Positions 1 to 12,689 of a DNA stretch of 64,000 nucleotides are shown here, piece after piece. Location of the stretch: NCBI RefSeq assembly GCF_900496995.4, contig NC_044018.1, positions 27,930,858 to 27,994,857 on the forward strand, read 5' to 3'. This DNA comes from Aquila chrysaetos chrysaetos. Its lineage: Eukaryota; Chordata; Aves; Accipitriformes; Accipitridae. Below the pieces are notes generated by a model. That model saw only the letters and a list, made by a program, of their open reading frames with translations. It ran no database searches and was not told the origin of the DNA. A program made the position numbers and the translations under genes. The stretch's first letter is position 1; each line of letters opens with the position of its first letter.

Positions 1-991
1 ATTTCCTTTAATGGATTAGGTTAATCTTAGTAGGTATGCTCGGCGTTGAGCACTGATTGCCTGGAATTCATTTAACTGAGAAGATTAATCTTCCTGTCTT
101 TCTCCTCAAAATACATGCATCCCTTGAAGCTACTTAGTGCATGTGGAACGTTGAGACTTGTTTTTCTTCTGACTGACAGTTCCACCATGGTCAAAAGAAC
201 TCATCTGTTCTGAGGTGTCATGAGGGGCTATGTCAGCGCAGAGATTTTTTGCATTTGGTTTTGTTGTAAGCTTGTGCAATAGAGCCTAGAGGTCGAGGTG
301 ACTTCCTTGCTCAACGCTTCCCATACCGAAATTTACGTAGCAGCTTCTTGGACCTCCACGTGCAGTTTTAGTATATATGATGCTGTTGATAAAGGCTGAC
401 TTTGGAAAGTCAGGTGGGGACTCTGACCCCTTTTCAGAGTAGCAAGCGTTTATCGCTTGCTGGTAGTCATCTCTTGAATGAATGATGGTAAATACGAATG
501 GTTAGTGAAGGAAAAAGGTTATTTAATTCTGACTGCGAGAAGTGCTCCCCGCCCTCTGTCCTGCAGAGTCAGAGCCAGGGTGTGGGTGCGGTGGGCTCCC
601 CAACCCAGGGGAGCTGCGAGGCAGGAATGGGACCGGCCCCTTTTGGGACCAAAGGCAGAGCGTGGCTGGGGGGGTCCTCGGTGTGCCCTGTGGGGGGGTA
701 ACCTGCTCGAGTCCAGGTGTGCACTCACATTGCCAGGGCACCGAACACCAACATCTATAGAAAAATAAGGCACAGGTAAGTAAGTAACTGCTTGTGGAGG
801 AACGCTTTCCCTTGTGAACTGCTGCAGCCTTCTGTCTCACACACTGCTGAACTTCGCTGAGGTGAACTCAAATACTTGGACTTAATTGGACACTGGGCTG
901 GTTTTGGAGCTCTGTTTCACTGTGGAGGGAGGAGATTACTCCCTGAACCTTGCTTTTGCATTGCGGATCAGCCTGGATGTAGAACTTGGCC
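1..991. other. Unassigned DNA outside the visible inverted-repeat pairing
   Basis: I recognise no gene here. The partner of this segment would lie beyond the right end of the window, because base 992 pairs with base 64000. A GC-rich stretch around 540-740 gives overlapping ORFs in several frames, which is what GC-rich non-coding DNA does. None has a recognisable domain. Confidence 0.5.
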
Positions 992-1859
992 AAAACAGCC
1001 CTCAACGAAAGGAAATTGTGCGTGTTGCCAGCAACTTTGTAATTTTAATATTCAGCTGTTTATATGTAACACACCTAAGTAAAGAATGCTTAGAATTCCA
1101 GGTGGTAACATCATCTCGGGTAGTTTTTGGTTTGGGTTTTAGACCTTGCTTTTTTTGCTTTTATTCCTGAATAAGCCATAGAATATTACAAACTAACTGC
1201 TGTTGATTGTACTTCATGTATTTTTGATAAAATACCAAGATTTTACTTTAAAAAAAAAAAGAGCCCCCAAACTAATTAAAGATTTCTTTTGTGAGGATTT
1301 TATTCTTTGAGAACCAAATGGAGAACTAGTAATGTTTTGAAAGTAACTAACGAGGCGTTTTCTCGGTCTTGCAGTTGTTGCATTTCTCCAGAAGGTGGCA
1401 CTTAGTAACTACTAAAAACAAGTAAAAACTTTGCTGCATGTCCGTGGTGCTGTTTGTCAGCAGCTCAAGAATGAAGCAGGCCCTAGTGTGTCAGCAGCGC
1501 AGACCACCGTAGGACTACTGGAGCTTTCAGTGTTGCTCGTCTGCCTGATGTTGAGTGTTCCTGAGTGAGAACTGTATAGCTAAGGGCTTCTTTTTTCCCC
1601 TTCTGCCACCCATTACCACTGTAGTAGTTGCTTATTAAAACCAAAGCGTACTCCACTTGCTTTCTAGGAAGAAAGGGATCCTGAAACAGATGTTGTTCCA
1701 GCCCTCCAAGGTCTTATACGAGTGCTTCACTCTGCTCATGCTCTAATGACTTGGTGGATGAGTTGGAGCCTTTGCAGGGTTGGTTGGAACTAGTGGGTTG
1801 GTTTTTTTGGCCTGTTTTGGTTTTTAGTAAATGTTTTTGTTTTCATTATTTCCTCCTAG

Positions 1860-1948
1860 GTTACGACTCTTCCGAACTCTCTGGTTGGGGACGCTGTGCC
1901 TCGCCAAAGGATGCGGAAGCGGGCAAAAGTTTTATCTTTGGCTAAAAG
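1860..1948 (+). CDS. PNPLA6: PNPLA6-like exon a (left arm)
   Basis: A pyrimidine-rich tract ends in TAG at 1859, and the exon ends before GTAC at 1949. The translation contains [17 protein letters not shown], which matches the basic linker before the first cNMP-binding domain of PNPLA6/7. It is open and joins the next exon in phase. Confidence 0.75.
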
Positions 1949-2333
1949 GTACTTGGGCTTTTGGGAAAGGGAAAATTCACGCCCTAGCGGCTGGTTTTGT
2001 GGGTTTTTTGGTTTGTCGTGTGGAGCCTTTCCCTAGCATATAGCACTTTTCCATCGCTGCTGCTTCTTCAAAGTCCTGTCAGCTGTGCCTCAGCCTAGCA
2101 TTTTGCTGGGAAGGTTGTTGAAATGGAGTGGTTTATGCACACAACAGCACTGTCTCTAGTTTGGCTGAAGAAAGGCAGAGGGTGGAATGCTACTGTTTTA
2201 TCAAATTGATAATGGGTAACTTGGCATGGCGTGCATTTAGTACTGCAGTCAGCCTATGGCGTCAGTATACAGCCCATACTTAAGACAAATGAGGAGACTT
2301 CCTGAACTTTCTGACTTGTGTTTTTCTTTGTAG

Positions 2334-2474
2334 GATTCTGTGTAGTAATAGGGAATGTCCAACTCTGCAGCCGAAAGAACCGCCTCCTTCTTTGCTAGAG
2401 CCAGATTTGACTGAATTTGATGTAAAGCATTCCCATTTGCCATCGGAAGTCCTATACGTGCTTAAAAATGTTAG
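2334..2474 (+). CDS. PNPLA6: PNPLA6-like exon b (left arm)
   Basis: The acceptor is TTTGTAG and the donor is GTAATG. The translation contains [18 protein letters not shown] and [15 protein letters not shown], strongly conserved in PNPLA6/7 just before the first cyclic-nucleotide-binding domain. The final AG completes an Arg codon with the first G of exon c. Confidence 0.9.
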
Positions 2475-3880
2475 GTAATGTTGAATGGAAGGATAAGTTT
2501 GGATTTTAGTTTTGGCGGGTGTTCAAGTGATCTAAATATTTTTATTTATTTTAATTATTATTTGCAGTTTGTCGCAAGTCTTGAATTTTATCAGTGCATG
2601 GTCAGAATCTTTAAGCAGTTGACTGAAAATTCTTCTGAGCGTGAGGAAAGAATAAATGACTTCTAATTTTTTAGAAACGTTAAGGCAATAGTTGAGTGTG
2701 TTTTTAGGAAAAAAAGGAAAAAAAAACCCAAAACCCAGAAAAAAGATGTAGATTAGTGGCCCAAATTCAGGGCTACTGATAATAAAGCTATTCTAACATG
2801 GACAGATTTCCATTAGTGCCTTTTAAAATTCCCTTTAGACTACATCAGACAATTTTTTGGTACAGAAAAGCATCAGAATTGGTAAATGTTAATTGGATAC
2901 CATATAGACAACTCTCTGAACTGCAGAATCTTTTACTTCTCTGGCTGAAAAGGTTGCAAATGGAATCAAAGTCAGCTTAATCCCCACAGCTCTTTGGCAG
3001 GTTGAGAAGAAGGGATCGTCTTTCTGCCTGTTCAGCACAGGGTTAAATTTGCTGAGGCAGCAAAGAGGGTGAGCTCCTCCGATCTGTGATTCTGGTTTTG
3101 TTTGTGTATGTTCATTTTTCTCCCCATTATGATATAATTTAGTCCTGAAGGTCATACATACTCTAATAAAACTGCTATTTCAGTCACTTAAACTTTCTAC
3201 TGTGGAACTCTGATCTCCTATGACTCATCGATGTTGCAGTAGAATTTGATTGATTGATCCTGTTAAGTGCGATCTAATGGAGCTATGTGGAGGGCCCTTC
3301 TGGTGCTGTGCACAGAATGATCACGTTTAAGACGTGTGTTTCTGTCTGCCTGGTAGTGACCGACTAGTTCCAATAGCGAAGGACTCCAGTTGCACGTTAC
3401 CTGCAGGAGATGGAATATTCCAAACTTAACAAGTATGTGCAAGTGACAGGCATTTTCCCCTTTGTCTTCAGTATTTCTCTGGTTATGTGGACAGGGTAGC
3501 TGTTCTGAAAGGGAAAGTTCCGTAGGGTAACTTTTCTCATGCAGTGTGTGAATCTTGCGGGTTTTTACATTTCTTCCCCTTCAAAAGCCATGCTGGTGTT
3601 TGCTTGAGGAAGACTGGATATACTTCCTTCTGAGCCCGCTGGCAGGCTCAGCGTGCTACTCAAAAAGGACCTCCAGTATTTACAGGTTTTGGCATCTCAC
3701 AGTATTTTTGCACTTCTGTCTTGGGGAGTGCTGCTCCTTCTGCCATGCTGTTGGACTGCCATGCAACAACTGACTCTGGGGTTGCTCTGCTATTTGTGCC
3801 TGGGGCCTTTGCAAATTTAGGAAGGATTTTCCAAGGGCAGTGGCGATTTTAGGTTTCCCTTTGCGTTTTCTCTCCTGCAG

Positions 3881-4040
3881 GGTCCTTGGCCACTTTGAGA
3901 AACCTCTTTTCCTGGAACTGTGCAAGCAGATGTTATTTGTGCAATTGCATGAAGGTGAATACGTCTGCTGTCCTGGGCAGCTGGATGACAGCATCTACGT
4001 TGTGCAGGATGACAAGCTGGAAGTTTGCATTCAAGAAAGC
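3881..4040 (+). CDS. PNPLA6: PNPLA6-like exon c, first cNMP-binding domain (left arm)
   Basis: The acceptor is CTCCTGCAG and the donor is GTAAGA. The translation includes [17 protein letters not shown] and [19 protein letters not shown], the start and core of the first cyclic-nucleotide-binding-like domain. It is open, 160 nt, and ends in phase 0. The expected Phe-Xaa-Pro-Gly position reads CCPG. Confidence 0.92.
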
Positions 4041-5106
4041 GTAAGAACAAACCGATCTGCGGTTCTTGAGGTAAAGCTGTTGGCATAGCATATAGGTTGG
4101 CATGAATCATTAAGCACTGATTAAACTTGGACATTTGAACCACGGTGATTTAGAAAGGATCACTTCCAACCCTTCGGGGCCATGATATTTATAAAGATCG
4201 ACGTTTTTATCTGTGGTCCTCCATGTCTTAGATGAGAGAGCAAAACACAATGCCGACCAGGCTTTCTGAAATGTGCTCACATACTCTAGTCGCATAGTTA
4301 TTGCGGGAGGGCAAGGGTGCAAGAGGGGCTTTGCACAGCGTTGGAAACATTCTTCTTTTGGATGGTAGTTATATACAATAGTTAGGTGTACGGAGCAGGA
4401 GAGACTAAGTACACTTCACTCCATAGTATTCTAGCGTGGTAGTTAGCGGGTCTGCCTGGGAGGTGGAAGATTCAGATTCACTTTTGGGTAGACAGGGAAA
4501 ATAAATGATGGCTTGTTTTGTGGGTGAGTCTTAAGCATTGGGTGCTAGTCCTTGCGATCCCTGCTGGCAATTTAGATTTTTTTTTTTTCCCCTTCTTCCT
4601 GACTGAACTTTGAGTTTAGCTTTAACACGTGAACAGTTTTGTGATGGCTGAAAATGCAGGGGGGGTTGTGTTTGTAAATTACGCCAAATTTGCTGTTATC
4701 TGTATATTTTTGCACTTTGCTGTTCTTTGCTTTGTACTACCTCTTGACATGTAATGCCTTGATAAAGGGAGCTAATTCTGTCTCAGAGTGAAGGAAGCTG
4801 GTTTTTTTATTGGTTGTTACGTAGCAAAGACAAGCAGGTCGCATCTGCCCCTAGACAAACCTGGCTTTTAGTTTCTTTTAATTTATCACTCTTAGGACGG
4901 TGGTTTACAGCTCTGGAGGTTTGAATTAGCACATTTCCATCAGAGCAGCGAGAAAACAAGCATCCAAGTTACCACGGGGGACCGTTTCTTTTAGGGCTGC
5001 TCAAAGTATCTGGGAGAATGAGAGCAAGCTGGGCTTTCTGAAATGCTCCATAGATGCCAAATATGCAACTGTGAGCCTGCTGTAATCTTCTGTCCTACAC
5101 TTGCAG

Positions 5107-5187
5107 GGTGGAACAGAAGTGGTTGTTAAGGAGGTGCTGGCGGGAGCCAGCGTCCACAGCCGCCTCAGCATCCTTGATGTTACCGTG
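5107..5187 (+). CDS. PNPLA6: PNPLA6-like exon d (left arm)
   Basis: The acceptor is CTTGCAG and the donor is GTAAG. The 27 codons read GGTEVVVKEVLAGASVHSRL and then SILDVTV, a close match to the PNPLA6 segment that completes the beta-roll of cNMP domain 1. It is phase 0 at both ends. This is the last PNPLA6-like exon inside the duplicated arm. Confidence 0.9.
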
Positions 5188-8100
5188 GTAAGTTCTTGAA
5201 AGTGAAGGTTTTCTGCAGCGCTGCTTTAGGTCGCAGAGCGTGTTGGGGGAAGTAGACTTTGAACATTGCTAGGAAAGAATCGGCATGGAAAAAGTTTCTT
5301 TGACTAATTCTTTTCCTCCTCCCAGGCCTTCACAGCTGTAAACTTAGTGCTGTGGTGTGTAAGTTGGTTGTGAAGCATGTATGCTTGACAGTGTAACACC
5401 GGCTATTTCTGATAAGCAGTAGGATATGAATTATTCTTTTATGGCCGGTCAGGGCCCAGAAGTCCAGGCTTTTACACCGTTTGCTTACTGAATTTATTTT
5501 TATTTAGTCTAATGAAAATAAACCTGACAGTTGTTATTACTGTAATTATACTGTGAAACCAGTTGATGGATTTAATTTTTTTTCCTAAGCTGGTGACTAT
5601 CGGAAGGTTGTGCTCCTTGGCAGGTGACAAGATGAGCTACATGGTAGTTGGTCGTATTTATTGCACAAATTAGCGGTGTGGATTTTGCTTCAGTTGGAGT
5701 TACAATGGTGGTTTTGCTGAAATTGTCACAGTGTCTCTATTTAGGAATACCTAAACAGAAGGTGGTGAATTCATCATCTTTGATAATATGCAAGCACTTC
5801 AAGCGTTTGCTTGAAGGATTTTGATAGTTGAGAGGATGAAGATAGTGTAATCAATAAGTTGTTCATATTTGACCTTGTATCATGTTTCTCTTGTGCTTGG
5901 CTGTCTCCGTTCATTAAAAGGTACTGTTATTCCATCTGTACGTAGTTTTAATGATTCTGTAAAGTGTTCTTTGCCACTTCTAGGTGCAAGCGTGTATCTG
6001 TGTATCTGTACGTATAATTTCCATAAAACCTATTGAAAGTGATAAACAATTTTTAAGCTTGGTCACGCTCTCTTCTGTAGAAAGTAATAGCACATGAATA
6101 ATTTGGACTGCAGGAGTCTAGTTCATGCCGTCAAATCCGTATTAATAGCAGATGTAGAGGCATCTTTGCCCTTGTTACTTCCACCAGTAAATTTTCTTAA
6201 TGACAATATTCTAAAGAGCAGGACCATCGTATAGGAACGTGAATACTAGTCATGTTCTTTTCCTATATTCTTTTTGAATAAACAAGAAGAAATCCTTCTG
6301 GTATAACAATGGTTTGTGGTTTTGGTTGTTTTTTTTTAACGGGTGGTTGCCATTCATGTTGTGTTGTGGTGGGGTTTTTTTGCTGTGGTGGGGGTTTGTT
6401 TGTTTGTTTGTTTGTTTGTTTTAATTCTCCTTCTAGCTTTTTGTCTTTCACATTAGTTATCCCACTGGTAAATCAGAAAATAAAAATTACTGAAAATGTG
6501 TTGAAAAGAGCTATCAGCATGCGGAAGCATCTATAACAAAAAAAACCTTGCAAATTTTTTCTAAAGTAACTTGTTCTCGCTTATATTTACAACTCTCTTC
6601 CTCCCTTGTTTCCCTGCTTGAACTGGTTGTTTTAGTTCTGGTTTTCATCTTCTTTATGCTCCTTGCTGACTTGAGGTATAGAAGTAGCATGAAAATGGGC
6701 GAGAAGAGAGAAAGTAGCATTGATCAAAATAGAGGAGGCTTCTTGGTGGCATTCCAAACTAGTGAATGAGTCTTAGAACTTCCTGCAGATACCACAACCT
6801 TAATTAAGTTTCACTGTACCACCAAACAGATGGATCTGACATGAAGAAAGAATGCTCAGAGAGGATTTGAGTTGTCTGAGCTGAATTTGTGATTCCTTTG
6901 ACTGATTTTGTAACACATGATGTCAGGCCGGTCCCCCACTTGGTTGAGAGATGTGCAAGACAAGTGAGGTTGCTGCAAGCAGTGGTGACCTGTTGTTATT
7001 GGATCTAAAAAAAATAAGAAGTCACACAAGAGGTACTTTCTAATGAAACTTTCCAATTTTTTGAATTGAAAAGTCCCCTTCGATCTACTAAATACAGAGA
7101 TACCAGCTGTGAGATAAGAGCCGCCTTCTGTGTTTCCCTTATTCTGAGAACAGATAAATGCTGCTTTCTGAAAACGCGCAGAAACTGGACGCTTTTGAAT
7201 CCAAGTAGGTGCTAGCCCTTTCCCGGTATTTTGGAAAATTTGGTGTTGTAGTTAATCAGACTCTGAGTTGATACTGCCTCAAATATTAAAGCAGCCTCTG
7301 AACCGAACATGGTTGATGTCCATGCGAGTGTTTTCAGAAGCTGTTGCTGAGTGCTCCCTCTACCCATATGTGCAGTCAGATCTTTTTCCTGAACGATGAC
7401 TTTTCGTTCAGAGTTAAATGGGACAAATAGAGATGGTGTTTGATGCTGGTGGCTAGAGCTTTGGGCTTTACTCTTCTTTTGTCCTCCGTGTGGAGATGGT
7501 ATTTGGAAAACTGTGAGCAGGTGGCATAGTTGGAATGAAAAAGAAGAGGCCGGGAGGAATATTGATCAATTGCCAGTGACTGAGGGGAGAAACATGAAAG
7601 TCTGAGGCTTAAAAGAAGCTGCAAAAACACTGGGGTAACGGTGAGCCTGTAGGGCTCAAGTCTGTTTAAACGGCGGTGGACAAGAAAGATGAGATTATAA
7701 AGAAGCAGTTTGGTTGCCGCAAGAACTTTGGGTTGCAGCAGTGTTGGTGTAGTGCGGAGGATGGCAGGTAGGAACGGAGGAAGACAAAATCCAGGCAACG
7801 GGAATAGGTGAGAATGTGCCAAGATTGGGGGAACAAAAAAGGGCTTACTACTCCAGGTGGGAAAATGTAAGGCACTTGTGTCTCTTGTAGCAGATTTCTA
7901 ACAAATTCATTTGGGATTTGGCCCATTAGCTGACATCTGGATTCAACAACAGCTTTAGCTGTGACATTTGTCACCTACAATATTTAATTACTCCGCAGCT
8001 CTGGAACGAGACAGAAGTAAATAGTTATCACGTTGAGAACAAGAAGTTCTCTGTTGAAAAAGCCCAAGTTCACTGCTGATTATAGCTTAACTGTTCCTTG

Positions 8101-8664
8101 TGACCTCAGTGTGTGATTGTAAAATAGTAAAATTTAAACATGGTATATTCTCTGTGTACTGCTGATTACGTTATATTGAGAGAAGCTGACAATTACAGGA
8201 ACATTTCCTCTCTTTGCGTCCTCTGACAGCTTTTAGCATGTTCCAAACCAATGAGACGTGGTGGTTGGCCCTTTCAAAAGCAGGCTGCTCTCATGCAGGG
8301 GTTTCGAAAAGGAGAAATTATGTGCTGAAAAGGCTGCTGCATCCCTATCCTTTATTATGCTAAAACTGGTTTTTCTGAGAGACCGTCAGCATTGGTCTGT
8401 CCTCAAAAAAGCACTGTTCAGAAAAAAAAAAGCAACAAACACTTTACTGGGTAGAGTGTAGACCATATAACCTTACACATGGCGGTTATTTTGCCCTTTG
8501 AATCACTGTTATGGAACGCTGTTAAACTTAATGCTATCCTTTGTCCAGCGACTAAAGATTAATAGACTTCCTTAGTTTTTCAGCATGTATTTGGTGTAGA
8601 GATTGGGTAGGAAATAGAGTCGATGGCAAGTATAGCGATGTAATGTACTTAAAAAGCCGACTAT
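5188..8664. other. Intron-like DNA of the left arm
   Basis: This is AT-rich with no exon I can recognise, and is mirrored at 56346-59804. It contains a TTTG microsatellite (about 6397-6421). Long ORFs around 7376-7974 occur in both arms on the mirrored strand, but lack a domain or start context. Confidence 0.5.
6397..6421 (+). repeat. TTTG microsatellite (left arm)
   Basis: A run of GTTT units lies in intron-like DNA. Its mirror is the CAAA run at 58577-58597 in the right arm. Confidence 0.9.
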
Positions 8665-8794
8665 ATACATGGGACCCGATGAGATGCATCCGCGCGTCCT
8701 GAAGGAACTGGCGGGTGAAGTGGCAAGCCACCATCCCATCGTATTTGAGAAGTTGTGACGTGGGGGGAAGTTCCCACCGAGTGGAGAAGGGGAA
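8665..8794 (+). mobile_element. CR1 LINE, 5' segment left of the provirus
   Basis: The segment GGGACCCGATGAGATGCATC and what follows is typical of the CR1 pol region just before the reverse transcriptase core. The same element resumes at 14766 after the provirus, with GGGAA duplicated on either side. Confidence 0.85.
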
Positions 8795-9236
8795 TGCGGA
8801 GGCACAGGACAACACACACAGACCAATGTGATCAGGTGAAGTCCACTTTACTAGAGCATCAGACATCATTTTATACATTAGTTACATCTGTACATGCGCT
8901 TAGCTATTTTACTGTTGGTTGCCACACATTATTACGCACTGTCCACGCGTCTAGTTACACTTAATGATTGGTTATATCAACACTGTACACGCGCATAAAC
9001 ATAAAACATAATTGGTTATACTAACTAAAACATGCGAGACTTGTCTCAGTCTAATTGGTCAAGATAAACTGCCGAGTTGAGGTTGTTTGTGCCAAGTTCT
9101 CTTTATCGTGGAATGCGCACCTGTGTTTTTTCTAATTGGTATCTTTCTTATTTTTGTCTTCCGTTTATTCTGTTCAAGGCCTTCTAAAGGCGTCTGGAAT
9201 GCTCTTGTGACCATTAGCTAAAAATGTTTCACAACA
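8795..9236 (-). repeat. Provirus 3' LTR
   Basis: This 442-bp LTR differs from the 5' LTR by a few indels (an extra C and a missing C near 8921-8936, and a longer T run near 9127). It is preceded in sense by a purine tract at 9237-9256. Confidence 0.95.
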
Positions 9237-9256
9237 TTTCCCCCCTTTTTCTTTAA
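9237..9256 (-). promoter_or_regulatory. Polypurine tract before the 3' LTR
   Basis: The sense strand reads AAAGAAAAAGGGGGGAAA directly before TGTTGTG, as expected for the plus-strand primer. Confidence 0.9.
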
Positions 9257-10087
9257 AAAGAGCATTAACAGATCTAGTCACCACCATCCGCGAACTCAGC
9301 CCAGCAATCGGTAGGTGCCAGCTTTACGTGGGCGTCCCCACAGAGGCAACGATGGCCTTGCCGTACACCAACCCGATGCTCTTCGGAAAATCCCGGTATT
9401 TATACATTTGCAGAGGAACAGATTTCAGCACACGTGGCCAGCGGGTGCCAAAATTCGCCTCAGTTGAAACATAGGGAGCCTATGGCGCATGCGGTCGCTG
9501 GCCAGGCGTGCTGCACGAGTCATAGCCATCCTGTCTATTGGTTCACGGGCTTTGTGATGCGGTTGCAATGCACAGAGAATCTTGACCTGTTATGTTGGTC
9601 AAGGTGACCTACACGTTAATTTTTGGCTGAGGTGGTATTCACATTGTCGCACCATCTAGGGTGTACCAGATGATGATGGTCGTACAAATCGAGCGGGAGT
9701 CCATCGTGGGCCTGTGAACTCAGCCCTTTGCAAATATCTATGAATACAATTAATTAAAACACAGTTAAAGCAACATTATACCTAATAAAATACACAGAAT
9801 AAAAGAAACCCCTATTTTTAACAAAGATACAAACCAACTCCTAAGTCCCCATCCCACAGCTAAATGTTCTAAGCCGAAATGGCAGCTTCTTAATTGCGTT
9901 GAAACCTTGCAGCTCCTTCTTGCCTCTGCAGTTCTGTTATCTTGTTGATTAATTGCTCCACTGTCCAATTTCCTCATGTCCGTTGTTTCTCTGGTGGTTC
10001 AAAGGTCCGTTCATATTGTAGCTGTCACGTACTCCGGTCCACTCATGTTGACTGTGGGCTACTTATGCTAACTCTAAATAATCAGGC
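9257..10087 (-). other. Provirus 3' untranslated region
   Basis: This lies between the end of env B and the polypurine tract. No ORF with a recognisable domain was seen. Confidence 0.5.
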
Positions 10088-11498
10088 TCAAAGAAATGTT
10101 CCCCATTTCCATGAAATCTCCCACAATCCCTTCTTTTGTTTATGAGCAATCCAGACTTGACTAATAACTTGGGATGCCATTTTCCTCAACAAGCTAACCA
10201 AAGAAGGTAAAATTATTACAATAGCTAAAATCACGGTAACTACAACAATACCCATGCGACATAATTCTTTAAACCAACCTGTTATCCCTAATGACCCAAA
10301 CCATTCATCCAAGGGGTTCTTCTCTACTATCACTTTATTCATGTTATCTTTCAACTGCTGCAACTTTTCATGTATAGACTTCGAATGACCTGATATGTTC
10401 ATACAGCACATTCCTTCAAAATCCTCACAGCCATGTCCTTGTGCTAACAATAAAAAAACTATAGCCGCCCTATTTTGTAAAATAGCATGCCTTATGTTTG
10501 CTGTGTCTTCTAAGAGATCATTTATAATACTAGATGTAAGATTTAATTGCTTCGACGTCCAACATGCTAAACGTTTGCAAACTCCCGTAACGCATTACCC
10601 GCTGCCGCCCCTGGTGTAAAAAGAGATAGCAGCACTCTTGTGGCCTTGCCTAACAGTCGTACGTTATCGTTACAATCAGGCCCAAGATTTTCTGTAGATC
10701 GCTTGTGTCTTTGATTGTCTGTTAAATTCAGTAACTGAATAATAGAGGGTGCAAACAATGTAAGCTTACCCAAGTAACATGGTCCGCCAAAAGATCTCAC
10801 TGGGATGCCATGCCAAGCACGATCACCGCATATCAAAAAATATCCGCTCGGTAAAGCCTTGGCAGTATAATTAGTACCTATAAATATCTTACTCCCCTGG
10901 GTTTCTGCTCCCATGGCTCCTACACAATAATCTCTACTATCCATAAACTTATACCAAGAGCTTGGACTAGATACATTTGTCCACCCCGACATATTGTGTT
11001 GCCGATAATAATAATTCCTGTGCTAAACCCTCCTGCCAAATATACACATGACTTATTACCCATATGTTGATCCTACTAAATCAAGCTCTTGCGGATCCCA
11101 GGGCAATGTAACATTAAGAGAATTGATAATCTTTGCAGTTGCTACCCCTGTAAGATTTTGACAATGCTGCTGTGGGATGTGCGACGAATACAAGCTGTAA
11201 CAGGTCTCATTGATCTTTGTTTCATTCAAAGCACTGCCATCAGAAACCCATGCTCGAAAATCTGGCAGATACAAATATGGCACTCCCACCAACATGTTCG
11301 AAATGGATCTGAGGGTTGTACTCATGAGAGGCAAAAAGACTGTTGTCCTGTCTGGGTGGCCCAGGTTATCCACATATTTTGCCTTGGGTTAATTCGGTGT
11401 AATGGTAATGCTGGCTGTACCACCGCACATATGGCGATGAGGCAGCAAAGTGTTTCCACCAATGGTGGCGCACCTAATACCTTCTTGTGTCGTTCCAT
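10088..11498 (-). pseudogene. env: Env-like remnant B
   Basis: It begins with a likely signal-peptide Met at 11498. Pieces in three frames then cover the surface subunit with several N-glycosylation sequons, a basic cleavage-type stretch (RHKR near 10700), a disulfide motif of CX6CC type (10403-10429) and a C-terminal hydrophobic anchor. At least two frameshifts and stops separate the pieces, so no intact glycoprotein is encoded. CX6CC is typical of gamma-type and alpharetroviral transmembrane subunits, unlike the betaretrovirus-like gag. Confidence 0.82.
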
Positions 11499-11561
11499 GT
11501 CTTGTCAATAATCTGATAACTTCTGGGCATCTGGATGTTTACCCCACACTGTTTCCCCACT

Positions 11562-11577
11562 TTTTTTTTTTTTTTTT
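11562..11577 (-). repeat. A-tract (sense) between the two env remnants
   Basis: A run of about 16 T on + lies exactly between env-like segments A and B. It could mark an RNA-level joining event or be a simple homopolymer. Confidence 0.7.
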
Positions 11578-11621
11578 GAAAAGCCAAGTTACAAGAAACG
11601 CTTTTGCAATCATGCGTTCAA

Positions 11622-12186
11622 CTATTTTATGATACGTGGTACAATCATTACAACTGCTAATATTACAATTAAAATAACTAAGTTATGTATAAGCAAATCT
11701 TTCAACCATCCCGTAATTCTCAAACTAGTTAGCCATCCACTTAACCCTGTGTCGGTTATCGTGAGCCTTTTACTGTGAATCATATTGATATCAGGTGTTA
11801 GTAACGTAAGTTGTCCGAGGCTACATGGCCTCCCATTAAGTTTTGATGGAATTCCTCTCCCACGCTCTATTCTCTCAAATAAAAAAAAAAAAACCATCAC
11901 CGCAGGTAAAGCAGCTGGAATAGAAAAAAGAGTGTGATATTCTGGAATAGATATAGTTACACCAAGCTGTAGCATTTCTATATACAGGCAAAATAGCATT
12001 TCCATTCTGACCCTTTCGAGTGGTGTTATAGATGTAATTAAACATCACACAGGGATTCATGATGACTGATCCTAACAACTCTAACTCTTGAGGTTCTTGC
12101 ATTTCTTGAGGCGGGTGTGCATACAACAGGAAAAGTAAACATGGTATCTCCTTGCTGTAGAGCTTTTTCTCGACAGCTTCCATCAA
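11622..12186 (-). pseudogene. env: Env-like remnant A (upstream in sense)
   Basis: Two overlapping frames resemble parts of the downstream env: a surface-subunit block (PQELELLGS, against PQELDLVGS in copy B) and a membrane-proximal and anchor block (ITGWLKDLLIHN then a hydrophobic stretch). The fusion peptide and CX6CC region expected between them are missing. It is a divergent, internally deleted env and is separated from copy B by an A-tract. Confidence 0.7.
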
Positions 12187-12671
12187 GCTATGTGTATTTT
12201 TTTTTCCCCAATCATTAAGTGAATCGTCACCGGATTAGGACAGAGGCATAGAGTTAGAGGGGTTAGTAGGAAAAGGAGATACAGGTAGTGCAGTAAAGTT
12301 AGGTTCTGTTTTAAGTTCAGCAAACCCTGGAGAGGGAGTACCAGGCGATTGGGGTGGGGGGGTGGGGGACGGCAGCGGCACGGCAGTGGCCGCAGCCGCG
12401 CAGAGGCCGCGGGAGGCAGCAGCGGGGCGGCCGCGGCAGGCAGCGGTGGAGATAATGGGGGATATAAATGCGGCTCTTTTTCAGAGTCCACCCTGCCTGA
12501 TGCAAAAGAATTATTATCGGAATCAGAATCCTGCTCGTTAGCGGCCTCCTTACAAACTGCCTCCTCAAAAGCAGTATCAAGTTGTATTGATATGATTTTT
12601 CTCTGCCGGCTTGCAAATGCACCAGCGCCAGTTATAAATAAATTTCCATGTCGACAACAAGGTTTTAGCAA
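12183..12671 (-). pseudogene. Proline/alanine-rich low-complexity segment of the provirus
   Basis: One open frame of 162 codons has an acidic stretch followed by a Pro/Ala/Arg-rich stretch (about 12340-12460). Composition suggests a gag-type linker, but the order relative to the capsid-like piece is odd. It could be rearranged gag or simple GC-rich drift. Confidence 0.4.
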
Positions 12672-12689
12672 GCATTCGCCGAGTCATGT

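Noticed and set aside
478-840. Overlapping ORFs of 67-105 codons on both strands
   Set aside because: They are caused by GC-rich composition. There is no shared domain, splice context or strand preference.
1860-4040. Assignment of the arm exons to PNPLA7
   Set aside because: PNPLA7 is close, but TEFDVK, FVQL.EGE, LEVCIQ and GTEVVVKEVLAG, together with THPGE in the later exon, fit PNPLA6 better.
6397-6421. TTTG run considered as part of a CRISPR-like or satellite array
   Set aside because: It is a simple tetranucleotide microsatellite without spacers.
7376-7974. Long ORF conserved in both arms (mirror at 57136-57633)
   Set aside because: The sameness comes from the recent duplication. It has no domain and no start context, and the frame is interrupted relative to its overlap partner.
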